Positions 16,206 through 25,930 of a stretch of DNA of 33,516 nucleotides are shown in pieces. Location: NCBI GenBank assembly GCA_022843175.1, contig JALHOE010000086.1:1-33516 (forward strand), in the 5' to 3' direction. The position numbers were made by a program, and so were the translations under genes. Position 1 is the stretch's first letter. Every line of letters starts with the position of its first letter. Below the pieces are notes generated by a model. It ran no database searches. It was not told the DNA's origin and saw nothing but the letters and a program-made list of their open reading frames with translations. This DNA comes from Deltaproteobacteria bacterium. Its GTDB lineage: Bacteria > Myxococcota_A > Polyangia > Polyangiales > JADJMO01.

Positions 16206-18053
16206 ATGGCGCGAAGGGAGGACGACAAGCCGGCGCGTTCATCCCGCGTCCCTCAGGTCACGACGACGGGCATGCGCGAGGAGCTTCGCGCAGCGATGCT
16301 CAAGATTTTCGTCCTCAAGCTGCGGGCGGCGCGCGGCGAGGATGCTGCGCGCGACGTGCTCGCCGGCGCCGGGATCGACCCCGCCGCCGTCGACCTCGAG
16401 ACCGCGTGGGTCTCGGTCGAGGCGACGCGGCGCGCGCTCCTCGCGGTGTCCGAGGAGCTCGGTCCGAGCTGGACCGAGGACGTCGCCTCGTTTGTCGCGC
16501 ACCCCGAGGCGCTCGGAACCTGGGTCCGACTGGTGCGCGAGGCCCACGAGCCGCTCGACGCGTATCGGTACCTCGTCGCGCACGGCCAGGAGCTCACGCG
16601 GGTCGGCGAATACACCGTCGAGGAGCCGCCGGCCGAGCCGCCCAAGAAGCCGAGCCCCCTGCGCACGGTCACGGTCGTCTATCGGCCGCGCCCGGAGGAG
16701 CCCGCCGAGACCGACGATCTGCTCTGCCAGATGCGCGAGGCGCAGCTCGCGGGCCTGCCGGCGCTGTGGGGAATGCCGCACGCGAAGATCACCCACGAGG
16801 CGTGTCTCGCGAAGGGCAATGACTGTTGTCGCTATCGGGTCGATTGGGACGAGCGCCCCAAGACCCGGATCGGCTCGGTGCCGCTCGCGGCGGTCGCGGG
16901 GGTCGCGTGCGGCGCGCTCGTCGCTCCCTTTCACTGGATCGGCGGGCTGATCTCGGCGGTCGTCGCCGGTGCGCTCGGCTACGGCCTCGGCGAGGTCATG
17001 GGCCGCTCCGCGCGCGCCGAGCGCGAACGTGCCTTCGAGAAGACGCGCATCGCCGCGCTCGAGCGCGGCCTCGAGCTCCGTGGCGACGCGCCGATCACCT
17101 CGCAGGGCGATCTCGTGGGGACCATCCTCGCCGGCAAATACCGCATCGGAAAGCGGATCGGCTCGGGCGGCATCGGCGTCGTGCACGCGGCCGAGCACCT
17201 CGGCCTCGGCACCCAGGTCGCGGTCAAGGTCCTCCGCGGCGCCGCGGCGAAGGACGGCTCCGAGATCGCGCGCTTGCGCCGCGAAGCGCAGGTCGCGAGC
17301 GCGCTCGACCACCCCAACGTCGTCAAGGTCTTCGACCTCGACCAGCTCCCCGACGGCTCGATCTTCGTCGTGATGGAGCTGCTCCGCGGCCGCTCGCTCG
17401 CCGAGAAGCTCCACCGCGACGGCCCGCTCGGTCCCGGCTACGCGGTGCAGGTGTTCCGCCAGGTGTGCCTCGCGCTGCAGGCCGCGCACGACATCGGCGT
17501 GGTGCATCGCGATCTCAAGCCGGGCAATGTGTTCCTCCTCGAGGACGGCGAGAGCGCGAAGGTGCTCGACTTCGGCATGTCGAAGCTCGCCACGGGCACG
17601 CTCGACGGCAAAGAAAAGCTCACGCAGGACGGCTATACGCTCGGCACCCCCGAGTACATGGCGCCCGAGCAGTGCATCGGTGCGAGCGTCGAGCCGCGCA
17701 CCGACCTTTATGAGCTCGGCGTGCTCATCTACGAGGCGCTCACGGGCGACCTTCCGATCAAGAGCGCCAACCGTCGCGAGCTGCTCGACCTGCACCAACG
17801 CCAGGTGCCCCCGCCGATGCGCCAGCGGCGCCCCGATCTGCCGATTCCCCGCGAGCTCGACGACGTCATCGCGCTCTGCCTCCGCAAGCGGGCGCACGAG
17901 CGGCCGGAGACGGCGAAGATGCTCGAGCGGATGCTCGCCGCCGTCCCGCTCGAGGGCGTCCCCATGCACTACCCGCGCAACGTGGGCCGCACGCCGCAGC
18001 GCAAGGCGACGAGCGAGGACCCGCGACCCACCGAGAAGGCTCGTTCACGCTGA
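16206..18053 (+). CDS. Membrane Ser/Thr protein kinase with N-terminal V4R-like sensor module
   Basis: A 615-aa kinase with an unusual front end. Residues about 20-215 resemble the sensor module of many delta-proteobacterial histidine kinases and diguanylate cyclases: [20 protein letters not shown], then a Cys-bearing V4R-like part ([38 protein letters not shown]). About 225-262 is a two-helix membrane hairpin, followed by a charged coiled coil. The kinase domain (about 310-580) is complete: GSGGIGVVH loop, Lys341 in [14 protein letters not shown] with Asp436, DFG Asp455, and TPEYMAPEQ. It should be active, with the sensor and kinase both in the cytosol across a hairpin. GGAG lies seven bases before ATG 16206; the frame is open further upstream, but that part overlaps DUF507. 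Ligand unknown. Confidence 0.88.
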   Translation: MARREDDKPARSSRVPQVTTTGMREELRAAMLKIFVLKLRAARGEDAARDVLAGAGIDPAAVDLETAWVSVEATRRALLAVSEELGPSWTEDVASFVAHPEALGTWVRLVREAHEPLDAYRYLVAHGQELTRVGEYTVEEPPAEPPKKPSPLRTVTVVYRPRPEEPAETDDLLCQMREAQLAGLPALWGMPHAKITHEACLAKGNDCCRYRVDWDERPKTRIGSVPLAAVAGVACGALVAPFHWIGGLISAVVAGALGYGLGEVMGRSARAERERAFEKTRIAALERGLELRGDAPITSQGDLVGTILAGKYRIGKRIGSGGIGVVHAAEHLGLGTQVAVKVLRGAAAKDGSEIARLRREAQVASALDHPNVVKVFDLDQLPDGSIFVVMELLRGRSLAEKLHRDGPLGPGYAVQVFRQVCLALQAAHDIGVVHRDLKPGNVFLLEDGESAKVLDFGMSKLATGTLDGKEKLTQDGYTLGTPEYMAPEQCIGASVEPRTDLYELGVLIYEALTGDLPIKSANRRELLDLHQRQVPPPMRQRRPDLPIPRELDDVIALCLRKRAHERPETAKMLERMLAAVPLEGVPMHYPRNVGRTPQRKATSEDPRPTEKARSR

Positions 18054-18112
18054 CGCGCCGCACGCGCGCAAGAGGGCTTGCGGCACCGCCCGAATACAAC
18101 AAGAAGACCCCC

Positions 18113-18961
18113 ATGAGCGGCGGTTCGAACAAGCGGGAGCTCGAGGCGGGGATCGCCGTCGATCTGAAGCGGGAGCTCACCTACGGCGAGTACCTCGGCC
18201 TGCCGACGCTGCTCTCCTCGCAGTCGCCGCGGAGCCCGCACCACGACGAGATGCTGTTCATCATTCAGCATCAGGTGTCCGAGCTGTGGATGAAGCTGAT
18301 CATCCACGAGCTCAAGGCGGCGATCGCGCTGCTCGAGCACGACGACGTGAACTCCTGCCTCAAGGTCCTCGCGCGCGTGAAGCACGTGCAGGGGCAGCTG
18401 TTCGCGCAGTGGGCGGTGCTCGAGACGCTCACGCCCTCGGAGTACATGCAGTTCCGCGACTCGCTCGGTCGCTCGTCCGGCTTCCAGTCCGCGCAGTACC
18501 GCACCATCGAGTTCCTCCTCGGCAACAAGAACGCCGACATGCTCAAGGTGTTCGACCACGATCTGGCCGCGCGCGAGGGGCTGCGCGCCGCGCTCGAGGC
18601 TCCGAGCCTCTACGAGGTGTTCCTCCAGTACCTCGAGCGCCGCGGCCACGCCGTCCCCGCGTCGTGCGTGCGCCGCGACTTCACCCAGCCGCACGTGTCG
18701 GAGCCGGCGCTGGTCCCGGTGTTCAAGCGCATCTACGAGCAAACGAGCACGTACTGGCCCGAGTATCACCTCTGCGAGCAGCTCGTCGACGTCGAGGAGA
18801 GCTTCCAGCTCTGGCGCTTTCGCCACATGAAGACCGTCGAGCGGATCATCGGCCACAAGCCGGGCACCGGCGGGTCGTCGGGCGTCGGCTTCCTACGCCG
18901 CGCGCTCGACCTCACGTTCTTCCCCGAGCTGCTCCAGGTCCGCACGGTCCTCGGCACATAG
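18113..18961 (+). CDS. kynA: Tryptophan 2,3-dioxygenase
   Basis: Haem enzyme that opens tryptophan to N-formylkynurenine, the first step of the kynurenine route. The 282-aa length matches bacterial enzymes. Family blocks: [32 protein letters not shown] (substrate and haem pocket), [33 protein letters not shown] with the axial haem His about residue 238, and FFPELLQVR at the end. It follows the membrane kinase by 59 bp on the same strand, and a small hairpin (18067-18082) lies between, so co-transcription is possible but unproven. No other kynurenine gene is in the window. It converges on metK. Confidence 0.95.
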   Translation: MSGGSNKRELEAGIAVDLKRELTYGEYLGLPTLLSSQSPRSPHHDEMLFIIQHQVSELWMKLIIHELKAAIALLEHDDVNSCLKVLARVKHVQGQLFAQWAVLETLTPSEYMQFRDSLGRSSGFQSAQYRTIEFLLGNKNADMLKVFDHDLAAREGLRAALEAPSLYEVFLQYLERRGHAVPASCVRRDFTQPHVSEPALVPVFKRIYEQTSTYWPEYHLCEQLVDVEESFQLWRFRHMKTVERIIGHKPGTGGSSGVGFLRRALDLTFFPELLQVRTVLGT

Positions 18962-18994
18962 AGCGATCGCCCCGTTGGTGTAGCCGCGCCCCAC

Positions 18995-19018
18995 GTGCCC
19001 GTGCCCGTGCCCGTGCCC
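18995..19018. repeat. Tandem (GTGCCC)x4 between kynA and metK
   Basis: Four perfect GTGCCC units in the convergent intergenic region. It is a short simple repeat likely to vary in copy number. No coding or regulatory role is visible. Confidence 0.8.
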
Positions 19019-19048
19019 GGAGGCACTGCAGGGGCACAAAACGAGCGA

Positions 19049-19076
19049 GGGCGGCGCCCGAAGAAGGACGCCGCCC
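19049..19076 (-). terminator. Probable terminator of metK
   Basis: GGGCGGCG and CGCCGCCC (19049-19056, 19069-19076) form an 8-bp stem with a 12-base loop, 18 bases after the metK stop. On the minus strand a short T-run (complement of about 19038-19041) lies 7 bases beyond the stem, so it is a weaker match to an intrinsic terminator. Confidence 0.6.
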
Positions 19077-19094
19077 CAACTCGCAGAGGCCTGC

Positions 19095-20342
19095 TCAGGC
19101 GCTGACGCGCGGCATCGACTTGCGGCCGCCGCTCTTCGCGGAGGCGTGGCCGTTGGCGCCGTTCTGCTTCTTGAGCTGCTTGGCGAAGTCGTCCGCGAGC
19201 TTGGCCGCGCGGTCGGTCTTCTCCCAGGCGAACTCCTTGCGGCCGAAGTGGCCGTAGCTCGACGTGGCCCTGTAGATCGGGCGGAGGAGGTCGAGCTCTT
19301 CGATGATCGCGCGGGGGCGCATGTCGAAGTGCTTCATGACGTACTCGCCGAGGACGTCCTCCGAGATCTGGCTCGTGCCGAACGTGCGCACGTAGACGCC
19401 GACCGGCTTGGCGACGCCGATCGCGTACGCGATCTGGACCTCGCAGCGCTTGGCGAGCTTGGCCGCGACCAGGTTCTTCGCGACGAAGCGGGCGTAGTAG
19501 GCGGCCGAGCGGTCGACCTTCGACGGGTCCTTGCCGGAGAACGCGCCGCCGCCGTGACGGCCCATGCCGCCGTAGGTGTCGACGATGATCTTGCGGCCGG
19601 TGACGCCAGCGTCGCCGAACGGACCGCCGATGACGAAGCGGCCGGTCGGGTTGATGAAGATCTTGGTGTTCTTGTCGATCAGCTTGGCCGGCACGACCTT
19701 GTTGATCACGAGGTCGATCATCGCCTCCTTGATCGCCTTGTGCTTCACGTGCTCGGCGTGCTGCGTCGAGATCACGATCGCGTCGATGCGCGAGGGCTTG
19801 CCGTCCTCCTCGTACTCGACGGTGACCTGGGTCTTGCCGTCGGGGCGGAGCCAGTCGATGCCGTCCTCTTCCTTCTTACGGACCTCGGAGAGGCGCTTGG
19901 CGAGCTTGTGCGCCGTCTGGATCGGCATCGGCATGAGCTCGGGGGTCTCGTCGCAGGCGAAGCCGAACATGAGGCCCTGATCGCCGGCGCCCTGCTCCTT
20001 GTGCAGGCCCTCGCCCTCGGTCACGCCCTGGCTGATGTCCGGCGACTGCTTCTCGATCGCGGCGAGCACCGCGCAGGTGTTCGCGTCGAAGCCCATCGAC
20101 GAGTCGGTGTAGCCGATCTCGCGGATCGTCTCGCGGATGACGACCGGGAGGTCGATCCACGCCGTGGTGGTGATCTCACCGGCGACGACCGCCATGCCCG
20201 TCTTGACCAGGGTTTCGCAGGCGACGCGGGCCTTCTTGTCCTGCTTGAGGATGCCATCGAGCACGGCATCGCTGATCGCGTCGCAAATCTTGTCGGGATG
20301 TCCCTCGGTCACGGACTCCGAGGTGAACTGGTAGCGGCTCAT
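19095..20342 (-). CDS. metK: S-adenosylmethionine synthetase
   Basis: Makes S-adenosylmethionine from methionine and ATP; essential. The 415-aa protein has the standard signatures: [23 protein letters not shown] at residues 7-29, [67 protein letters not shown], and PVGVYV. The last 20 or so residues ([10 protein letters not shown]...) form a basic, probably flexible tail beyond the usual end. ATG 20342 has AAGGAGA seven bases upstream, a strong ribosome site. A leader hairpin lies at 20370-20403. It stands alone on its transcript and ends near a GC hairpin. Confidence 0.97.
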   Translation of the reverse strand: MSRYQFTSESVTEGHPDKICDAISDAVLDGILKQDKKARVACETLVKTGMAVVAGEITTTAWIDLPVVIRETIREIGYTDSSMGFDANTCAVLAAIEKQSPDISQGVTEGEGLHKEQGAGDQGLMFGFACDETPELMPMPIQTAHKLAKRLSEVRKKEEDGIDWLRPDGKTQVTVEYEEDGKPSRIDAIVISTQHAEHVKHKAIKEAMIDLVINKVVPAKLIDKNTKIFINPTGRFVIGGPFGDAGVTGRKIIVDTYGGMGRHGGGAFSGKDPSKVDRSAAYYARFVAKNLVAAKLAKRCEVQIAYAIGVAKPVGVYVRTFGTSQISEDVLGEYVMKHFDMRPRAIIEELDLLRPIYRATSSYGHFGRKEFAWEKTDRAAKLADDFAKQLKKQNGANGHASAKSGGRKSMPRVSA

Positions 20343-20369
20343 CGTGTCTCCTTGTCAGAATCTCCGGTG

Positions 20370-20403
20370 GAGGACGCCGGCCGACTACGGACGGGTGGTC
20401 CTC
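20370..20403 (-). promoter_or_regulatory. Small leader hairpin upstream of metK
   Basis: GAGGAC and GTCCTC (20370-20375, 20398-20403) can pair within the probable metK leader, about 28 bases before the start. It does not match the SAM or SAH riboswitch cores I know. It is a simple hairpin of uncertain meaning. Confidence 0.3.
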
Positions 20404-20501
20404 GAGCGCAGATTGCCGTTCTCTCGCGAGAATGGTTGCCCGCCGGAAGGCGGACGTTCTACGAGGCGAAACCCCGTCCGTCAACGCCGTCCGTTCAGTA
20501 C

Positions 20502-20714
20502 ATGACCGACCCCCGCGTCCACCACCGATTCCTCGCCTACCGGGAGCGTCACGCATATTTCGGGCGCCAAGACCTCAGGCAGCCGCTCAGCCTTTCGGAG
20601 TACGCCGCGCTCGACGCGGAGCGGCTGCGGCTGATTTCGCTGCCCGCTTCGGCTCGGTCGGCGGCGGAGGAGACGCGGCTCGCGGAGGTTCGGCGACTGA
20701 TGCTGGAGGACTGA
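20502..20714 (+). CDS. Small hypothetical protein (70 aa) overlapping rlmE tail
   Basis: A 70-residue ORF from ATG 20502 (MTDPRVHHRFLAYRERHAYFG ... EETRLAEVRRLMLED). I do not recognise a family. The composition is protein-like: two amphipathic helices rich in Arg, Glu and Leu, with LSLSEYAALDAERLRLISLP resembling a helix pair, and nothing like the Arg/Ala noise of shadow frames. Its last 128 bp overlap the rlmE 3' end in opposite orientation, covering only a low-complexity rlmE tail, so both could be real. Divergent from metK (159 bp between starts). No strong ribosome-binding site is visible. Moderately supported. Confidence 0.5.
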   Translation: MTDPRVHHRFLAYRERHAYFGRQDLRQPLSLSEYAALDAERLRLISLPASARSAAEETRLAEVRRLMLED

Positions 20715-21339
20715 GCCCGGCCGGCTCGGTCCGCTTGCCGATACCGACCAGGAACACCTCGGTGCTCACCGAGCGTGTGCCCTCGGGACGGATCACCCGT
20801 TCCTCGTCGAACATCTCGCGCACCCGCTTGCGGAGCCCGATGAGCGCCTCGCTCATGAACAGCTTGGCGATCCACACGCCGCCACGGCTCAGCCATTGCT
20901 CGGCGACGTCGAGCGTCCGCTCGACGAGCTCGGCGCTGCGGGCCTGGTCGGCGAACGGCGTCCCGGAGGTCGAGGGCGCCATATCCGACATGACCACGTC
21001 GTACGGCGCGCCCTCGACGAGGAACGCCTCGACCTCGGGCCCGGGCGTGAGCGCGTCGCCCGCGATCGCGATCGCGTTGGGCGGGAGCGCGACCTCGAGT
21101 CCCTTGAGGTCGATGCCGCGGACGCGGCCGCCGGGGGCGACCTTCTTGGCCGCGTACATCAACCACGAGCCCGGCGCGCACCCGAGATCGAGCACGCGCT
21201 GCCCCTGCTTGAACACGCGAATGCGACGATCGATCTCCTCGAGCTTGTAGACCGAGCGCGCCGGATACCCCTCGGACCGAGCCTTCTGCGCGTACATATC
21301 GGCCCGCGCGTAGGGATTCTGCCGTTTGTCGCGACCCAT
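20587..21339 (-). CDS. rlmE: 23S rRNA 2'-O-ribose methyltransferase RlmE (FtsJ)
   Basis: Methylates the 2'-O of a conserved 23S rRNA uridine (U2552 in E. coli) using SAM, late in 50S assembly. The 250-aa protein has the FtsJ K-D-K-E tetrad: Lys32 in RSVYKLEE, Asp119 in SDMAPSTSG, Lys159 in WIAKLF, Glu194 in VSTEVFLV. The SAM loop is VLDLGCAPGSW (49-59). A tail of about 43 residues (Pro/Ala/Arg/Lys-rich) follows the normal end; it overlaps a convergent small ORF. ATG 21339 begins MGRDKRQNPYARADMY, the expected N-terminus. The open frame upstream to 21492 reads through an inverted-repeat element and is not coding. Confidence 0.94.
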   Translation of the reverse strand: MGRDKRQNPYARADMYAQKARSEGYPARSVYKLEEIDRRIRVFKQGQRVLDLGCAPGSWLMYAAKKVAPGGRVRGIDLKGLEVALPPNAIAIAGDALTPGPEVEAFLVEGAPYDVVMSDMAPSTSGTPFADQARSAELVERTLDVAEQWLSRGGVWIAKLFMSEALIGLRKRVREMFDEERVIRPEGTRSVSTEVFLVGIGKRTEPAGLSPPASVAEPPRAASPPPPTEPKRAAKSAAAAPRRARRTPKG

Positions 21340-21378
21340 GCCCGCGCTTCTAAGCCAAAACCCTCCGCGCGTAAGCCC

Positions 21379-21508
21379 GGAGCCGCGACCGTGAGGGAGC
21401 GGGTTGTCGAGGACGACGGGGCCGCGCGCGTGAGCGCGCGGTTGCCGCTGAGTATCGAGATCGAGCCGGTCTGTCCGAGACAACCCGCTCACTCACGCTC
21501 GCGGCCCC
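21379..21508. repeat. 130-bp inverted-repeat element between rlmE and the histidine kinase
   Basis: 30-base arms (21379-21408 and 21479-21508) are complementary at 27 of 30 positions. Inside, CCGCGCGC/GCGCGCGG (21422-21429, 21434-21441) forms a second hairpin with loop GTGA. The left arm includes ccgcgaccgtgagggagc, which on the minus strand reads as LPHGRGS-type peptide, a phrase I recall from spurious ORFs of other large environmental genomes. It is probably a dispersed palindromic element. It lies 8 bases past the kinase stop and 39 bases before rlmE. Confidence 0.75.
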
Positions 21509-21516
21509 ATCGAAGC

Positions 21517-23069
21517 CTACGACTCGCTGCGCTCGCTCAGGGGGGGCAGCGTCGAGGTGCGCGAGGGCGGGTGCGAGCTGCGGATGGCCTCGACCTCGGT
21601 GGGGTTGCTCGGGAGGAAGACGCTCACCACGGTGCCCTCCCCCGACCGGCTCTTGATCTGGAGGACTCCGCCGTGCGCGGTGACGATGCGATCGCAGATC
21701 GCGAGGCCGAGGCCCGTGCCGCCGGGGCGCGTCGTGAAGAACGGCGTGCCGGCGCGGGAGCGGACCTGGGTGTCCATGCCCTCGCCGGTGTCGGAGACCT
21801 CGACGATCACGCCGGAGACGCCGTCCTCGGTGGCGGCCCTCGCGCGCACGGTGAGCGTGCCGCCGTTGGACATCGCCTGACAGGCGTTCTGCACGAGGTT
21901 ATCGAAGACCTGCCGCAACATCGTCGCGTCGCCGTAGACGGCTGGCGTGTCGTCGCTCGACCAGCCGATCTCCATCGTGAGCTGCACCTGCGCGTGCGCG
22001 CGCGAGAGCTCGGTGGCGCGCCCGAGCAGCGCGTCGATGTCGAGCTTGTTGCGCTCGACGTGGAGCGGCTTGGCGTAGCGCAGCAGATCGCCAACGAGAC
22101 GATTGAGACGCGCCGTCTCCTCGTCGAGGATCGAGAGCAACGTCTCGCGGTCCTCCGGCGACGTGCCCCCACGGCGCAAGCCGGCGACCGCGTTGGTGAT
22201 GATCGCGAGAGGGTTTCGGACCTCGTGGGAGACAACGGCGGCGAGCTCGCCGACGAGCGCAAGCTGCTCCTTGCGGACGAGCTCCTCCTGCGCGGCGCGC
22301 AGCTCCTCGTAGGCCTTGCGGAGATGGCGCGCTCGGCGCCGAAGCTCGGCGCCCTTGAGGGTGAGCTCGTCGGAGACGCGCTCGTGACGCGCGAGGAGCG
22401 TGTACGAGAGCCCGAACGCGACCGCGGCGAACCCGTGCACCGATAGGTAGAGGCCGCGGTGCGCGCCGAGCGCGATGAGCACGTCGTTGGCGACGGCCGC
22501 GAGCATGACGAACCCGCCGAGGCACGCGAGGAGCGCCTCGCGCTTGCCGGCGAGGTACGCGCGCACCAGGAGGTAGACCATCGCCGCGATGAGCCCGACG
22601 AGCAGCATGAACGCGATCGGCTGCGCGGGCGTCGCCTTGAAGTGGAAGTGCGTGTAGCGGAGCGGACCGAAGCCGAGCACGCGCGGATCGAGCTGCCCGG
22701 GGCGGTGCAGCAGATTGAGCACGGTGGCGATCGAGGCCGCGCCCGCGCTCACGTAGCCGAACGTGACGAGGCGCGTGCGAAACGGCGACGCCACCTCTGC
22801 GTAGAGCGCGGAGGTGTGGAGCGCGGTCGCGGCGGCGAGCGGTGCGATGGCGAAGGCCCGCGCTCCCCAGGTGGCCGACGCCATCGGATCGGTCGTGTGG
22901 TAGCGGACGCCGTGGCAGAACGCGAAGACGCCGACGAACACGCACGTCAGCGCGAAGGTGGCGTAGTCCGCGCCGCCGTCGGGGCGGCGCGCGGCGAGAA
23001 TTCCGAAATAGATCGCCAGCAGAACGTAGACGACGCACCAGCTGAACGCCGCGCCCGCGAGCAGATCCA

Positions 23070-23070
<1 letters not shown>
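21517..23070 (-). CDS. Membrane sensor histidine kinase with seven-helix N-terminus
   Basis: A 517-aa sensor. Residues 1-235 are about seven membrane helices with short loops and no recognisable periplasmic domain, then a coiled coil (AELRRRARHLRKAYEELRAAQEELV). The HisKA H-box SHEVRNPLAI has the phospho-acceptor at about His282. The ATPase domain shows the N box DNLVQNACQAM, G1 SDTGEGM, F box PFFTTRPGGTG and G2 TGLGLAI. A Ser/Pro-rich tail of about 30 residues ends it. Its ATG shares one base with the stop of the response regulator gene (TGATG), so the pair is coupled and is the clear cognate pair. The frame is open upstream, but that stretch overlaps the regulator. Signal unknown; membrane or lipid-phase sensing is a guess. 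Confidence 0.93.
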
Positions 23071-24524
<1,454 letters not shown>

Positions 24525-24545
24525 CGGTTCCTCTTCTTCCCGCTG

Positions 24546-25928
24546 TCACTTGCGGCAGCGCGCCGAACCCGCCGTCCCCGGCAGGCCCGTGCACCACACG
24601 ACGTATGCGACGTTCTTCCCGCGCGCGCCGACCACCAGCGTGTCCTGGGTGCCGACGAGACCGCTCGCCACCGACGCCCCGAAGGCCGCGTTCTCCTGCG
24701 GCTTGCCGAGGTAGCGGACGTCGAGGACCTCGTTCGTTCCGCCCACCGTCGGCGAGTAGAGGTAGACGGCGCCGGACGCGACGCCGTCGGTGACCGCGAA
24801 CGGTGCGCCGATCGCGACGTCCTTCTTGCCGTCCTTGTTGAAGTCACCGACCGCGACCGTGCTGCCGAAGCCGCTCGTCGCGCAGCCGGTCGCGCCCTTC
24901 TCCTCGCACTTCAGGACAATGCTGGACTCGGGCCACTTCGCACACGGCTGCCCGGCCGCGGGCGCCGCGGGGCGGTCCTTGCCGAGGAACACCTTGATGG
25001 TGCCGCCGTCGTTGACGAACAGGTCGTCGTCGGCGTCGCCGTCGAAGTTGGCGGCGTGCAGCGTCTCGCCGAGCCCGACCGAGCCCTCGAGGCAGGCCAC
25101 GTTCTGGCTGGTCGCGGTCTTCTCGTCGACCGTCCACGCGAACACCTTGCCGATGCCGGGCGCGGAGACGAGGAAGATGTGCGCGCCCTTGCTGCGCGCC
25201 ATCGCCACCGCGGCGCCGTATTTCTCGCCGCGGGTGTCGGCGGCAGCGGTGATCTCGATCGGATCGACCTGCGAACGGATGGTCGGGTAGACCCACGCGC
25301 GCTCGTCGACGTCGGTCGCGACGACGATGCCCGGATTGACCGACTTGCCATCGTGCATCACCGTCGCCATCGCGACGTGCTGGGCGCGGATCTCCTGCTC
25401 GTTGCGCGAGGCGAACGCCTTGGCGAGCCCCGAGTCGCCCGCCGGCTTCATGGTGTAGAGACCGCCGTCGGTGCAGTAGACGATCGGTCCGGGCTCGATG
25501 TCGCTCGTGTCGCTGCGACGTCCGTAGCCGATCGCGAAGCATCCGGGGTGCACCTGCTTGAGCGTCGCCGTCTTGGCGTCGAGCTCCTGGAGAACGCCGG
25601 CGGGCGAGAGCGTCGTCGCCGACAGGCACGCCGAGCCGGCGGTGATCTTGTCGCTCGCGATCTCGCACTGCGCGCTGTTGGTGAGCGGCGCGCCGCTCGG
25701 CTCGGAGGTGCCCTGACCGAGGCCGTAGAAGCGCGCGCCGTCGGGGGCGACGCCGCCGGCGCCGACGATGGCGTTGCCCTCGGTGTCGGTGGTGATTGCC
25801 ACGCGCGCGCCGAACGCGCGGTTCGAGATCGCGAACATCGGCGTGTCCGACTTGTAGTCGTTGTAGACCGACCACGAGCACGCGGTGAGGGCGGTGGAGG
25901 CGAACAGAAGCACTTGAAGGGCGCGCAT
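24546..25928 (-). CDS. FG-GAP repeat lipoprotein
   Basis: A 460-aa envelope protein. Signal peptide with lipobox LTAC (Cys17). The rest is beta-rich with FG-GAP/integrin-alpha-type units: ANFDGDADDDLFVNDGG, GFGSTVAVGDFNKDGKKDVAIG, and AFGASVASGLVGTQDTLVVG near the end. A seven-bladed propeller is likely. Several Cys (for example CEIASD, ACLS, HPGCFAIGYG) may form disulfides. GGAGAG lies about nine bases before ATG 25928; the frame is open upstream, but that part overlaps the TPR gene. Just 2 bp separate it from the TPR/PEGA-like gene, so the two are one transcript and probably work together at the cell surface. Precise role unknown. Confidence 0.88.
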   Translation of the reverse strand: MRALQVLLFASTALTACSWSVYNDYKSDTPMFAISNRAFGARVAITTDTEGNAIVGAGGVAPDGARFYGLGQGTSEPSGAPLTNSAQCEIASDKITAGSACLSATTLSPAGVLQELDAKTATLKQVHPGCFAIGYGRRSDTSDIEPGPIVYCTDGGLYTMKPAGDSGLAKAFASRNEQEIRAQHVAMATVMHDGKSVNPGIVVATDVDERAWVYPTIRSQVDPIEITAAADTRGEKYGAAVAMARSKGAHIFLVSAPGIGKVFAWTVDEKTATSQNVACLEGSVGLGETLHAANFDGDADDDLFVNDGGTIKVFLGKDRPAAPAAGQPCAKWPESSIVLKCEEKGATGCATSGFGSTVAVGDFNKDGKKDVAIGAPFAVTDGVASGAVYLYSPTVGGTNEVLDVRYLGKPQENAAFGASVASGLVGTQDTLVVGARGKNVAYVVWCTGLPGTAGSARCRK

Positions 25929-25930
25929 GA

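Noticed and set aside
18995-19018. CRISPR-like short direct repeats
   Set aside because: Four contiguous 6-mers without spacers. It is a simple-sequence repeat, and no cas gene is present.
20343-20430. SAM or SAH riboswitch upstream of metK
   Set aside because: The leader is short, and I could not match the known SAM-I, SAM-II or SAH cores. Only a simple 6-bp hairpin is visible.
21340-21492. Extended N-terminus of rlmE from 21492
   Set aside because: It reads through the inverted-repeat arm, while the RlmE family N-terminus begins at 21339.
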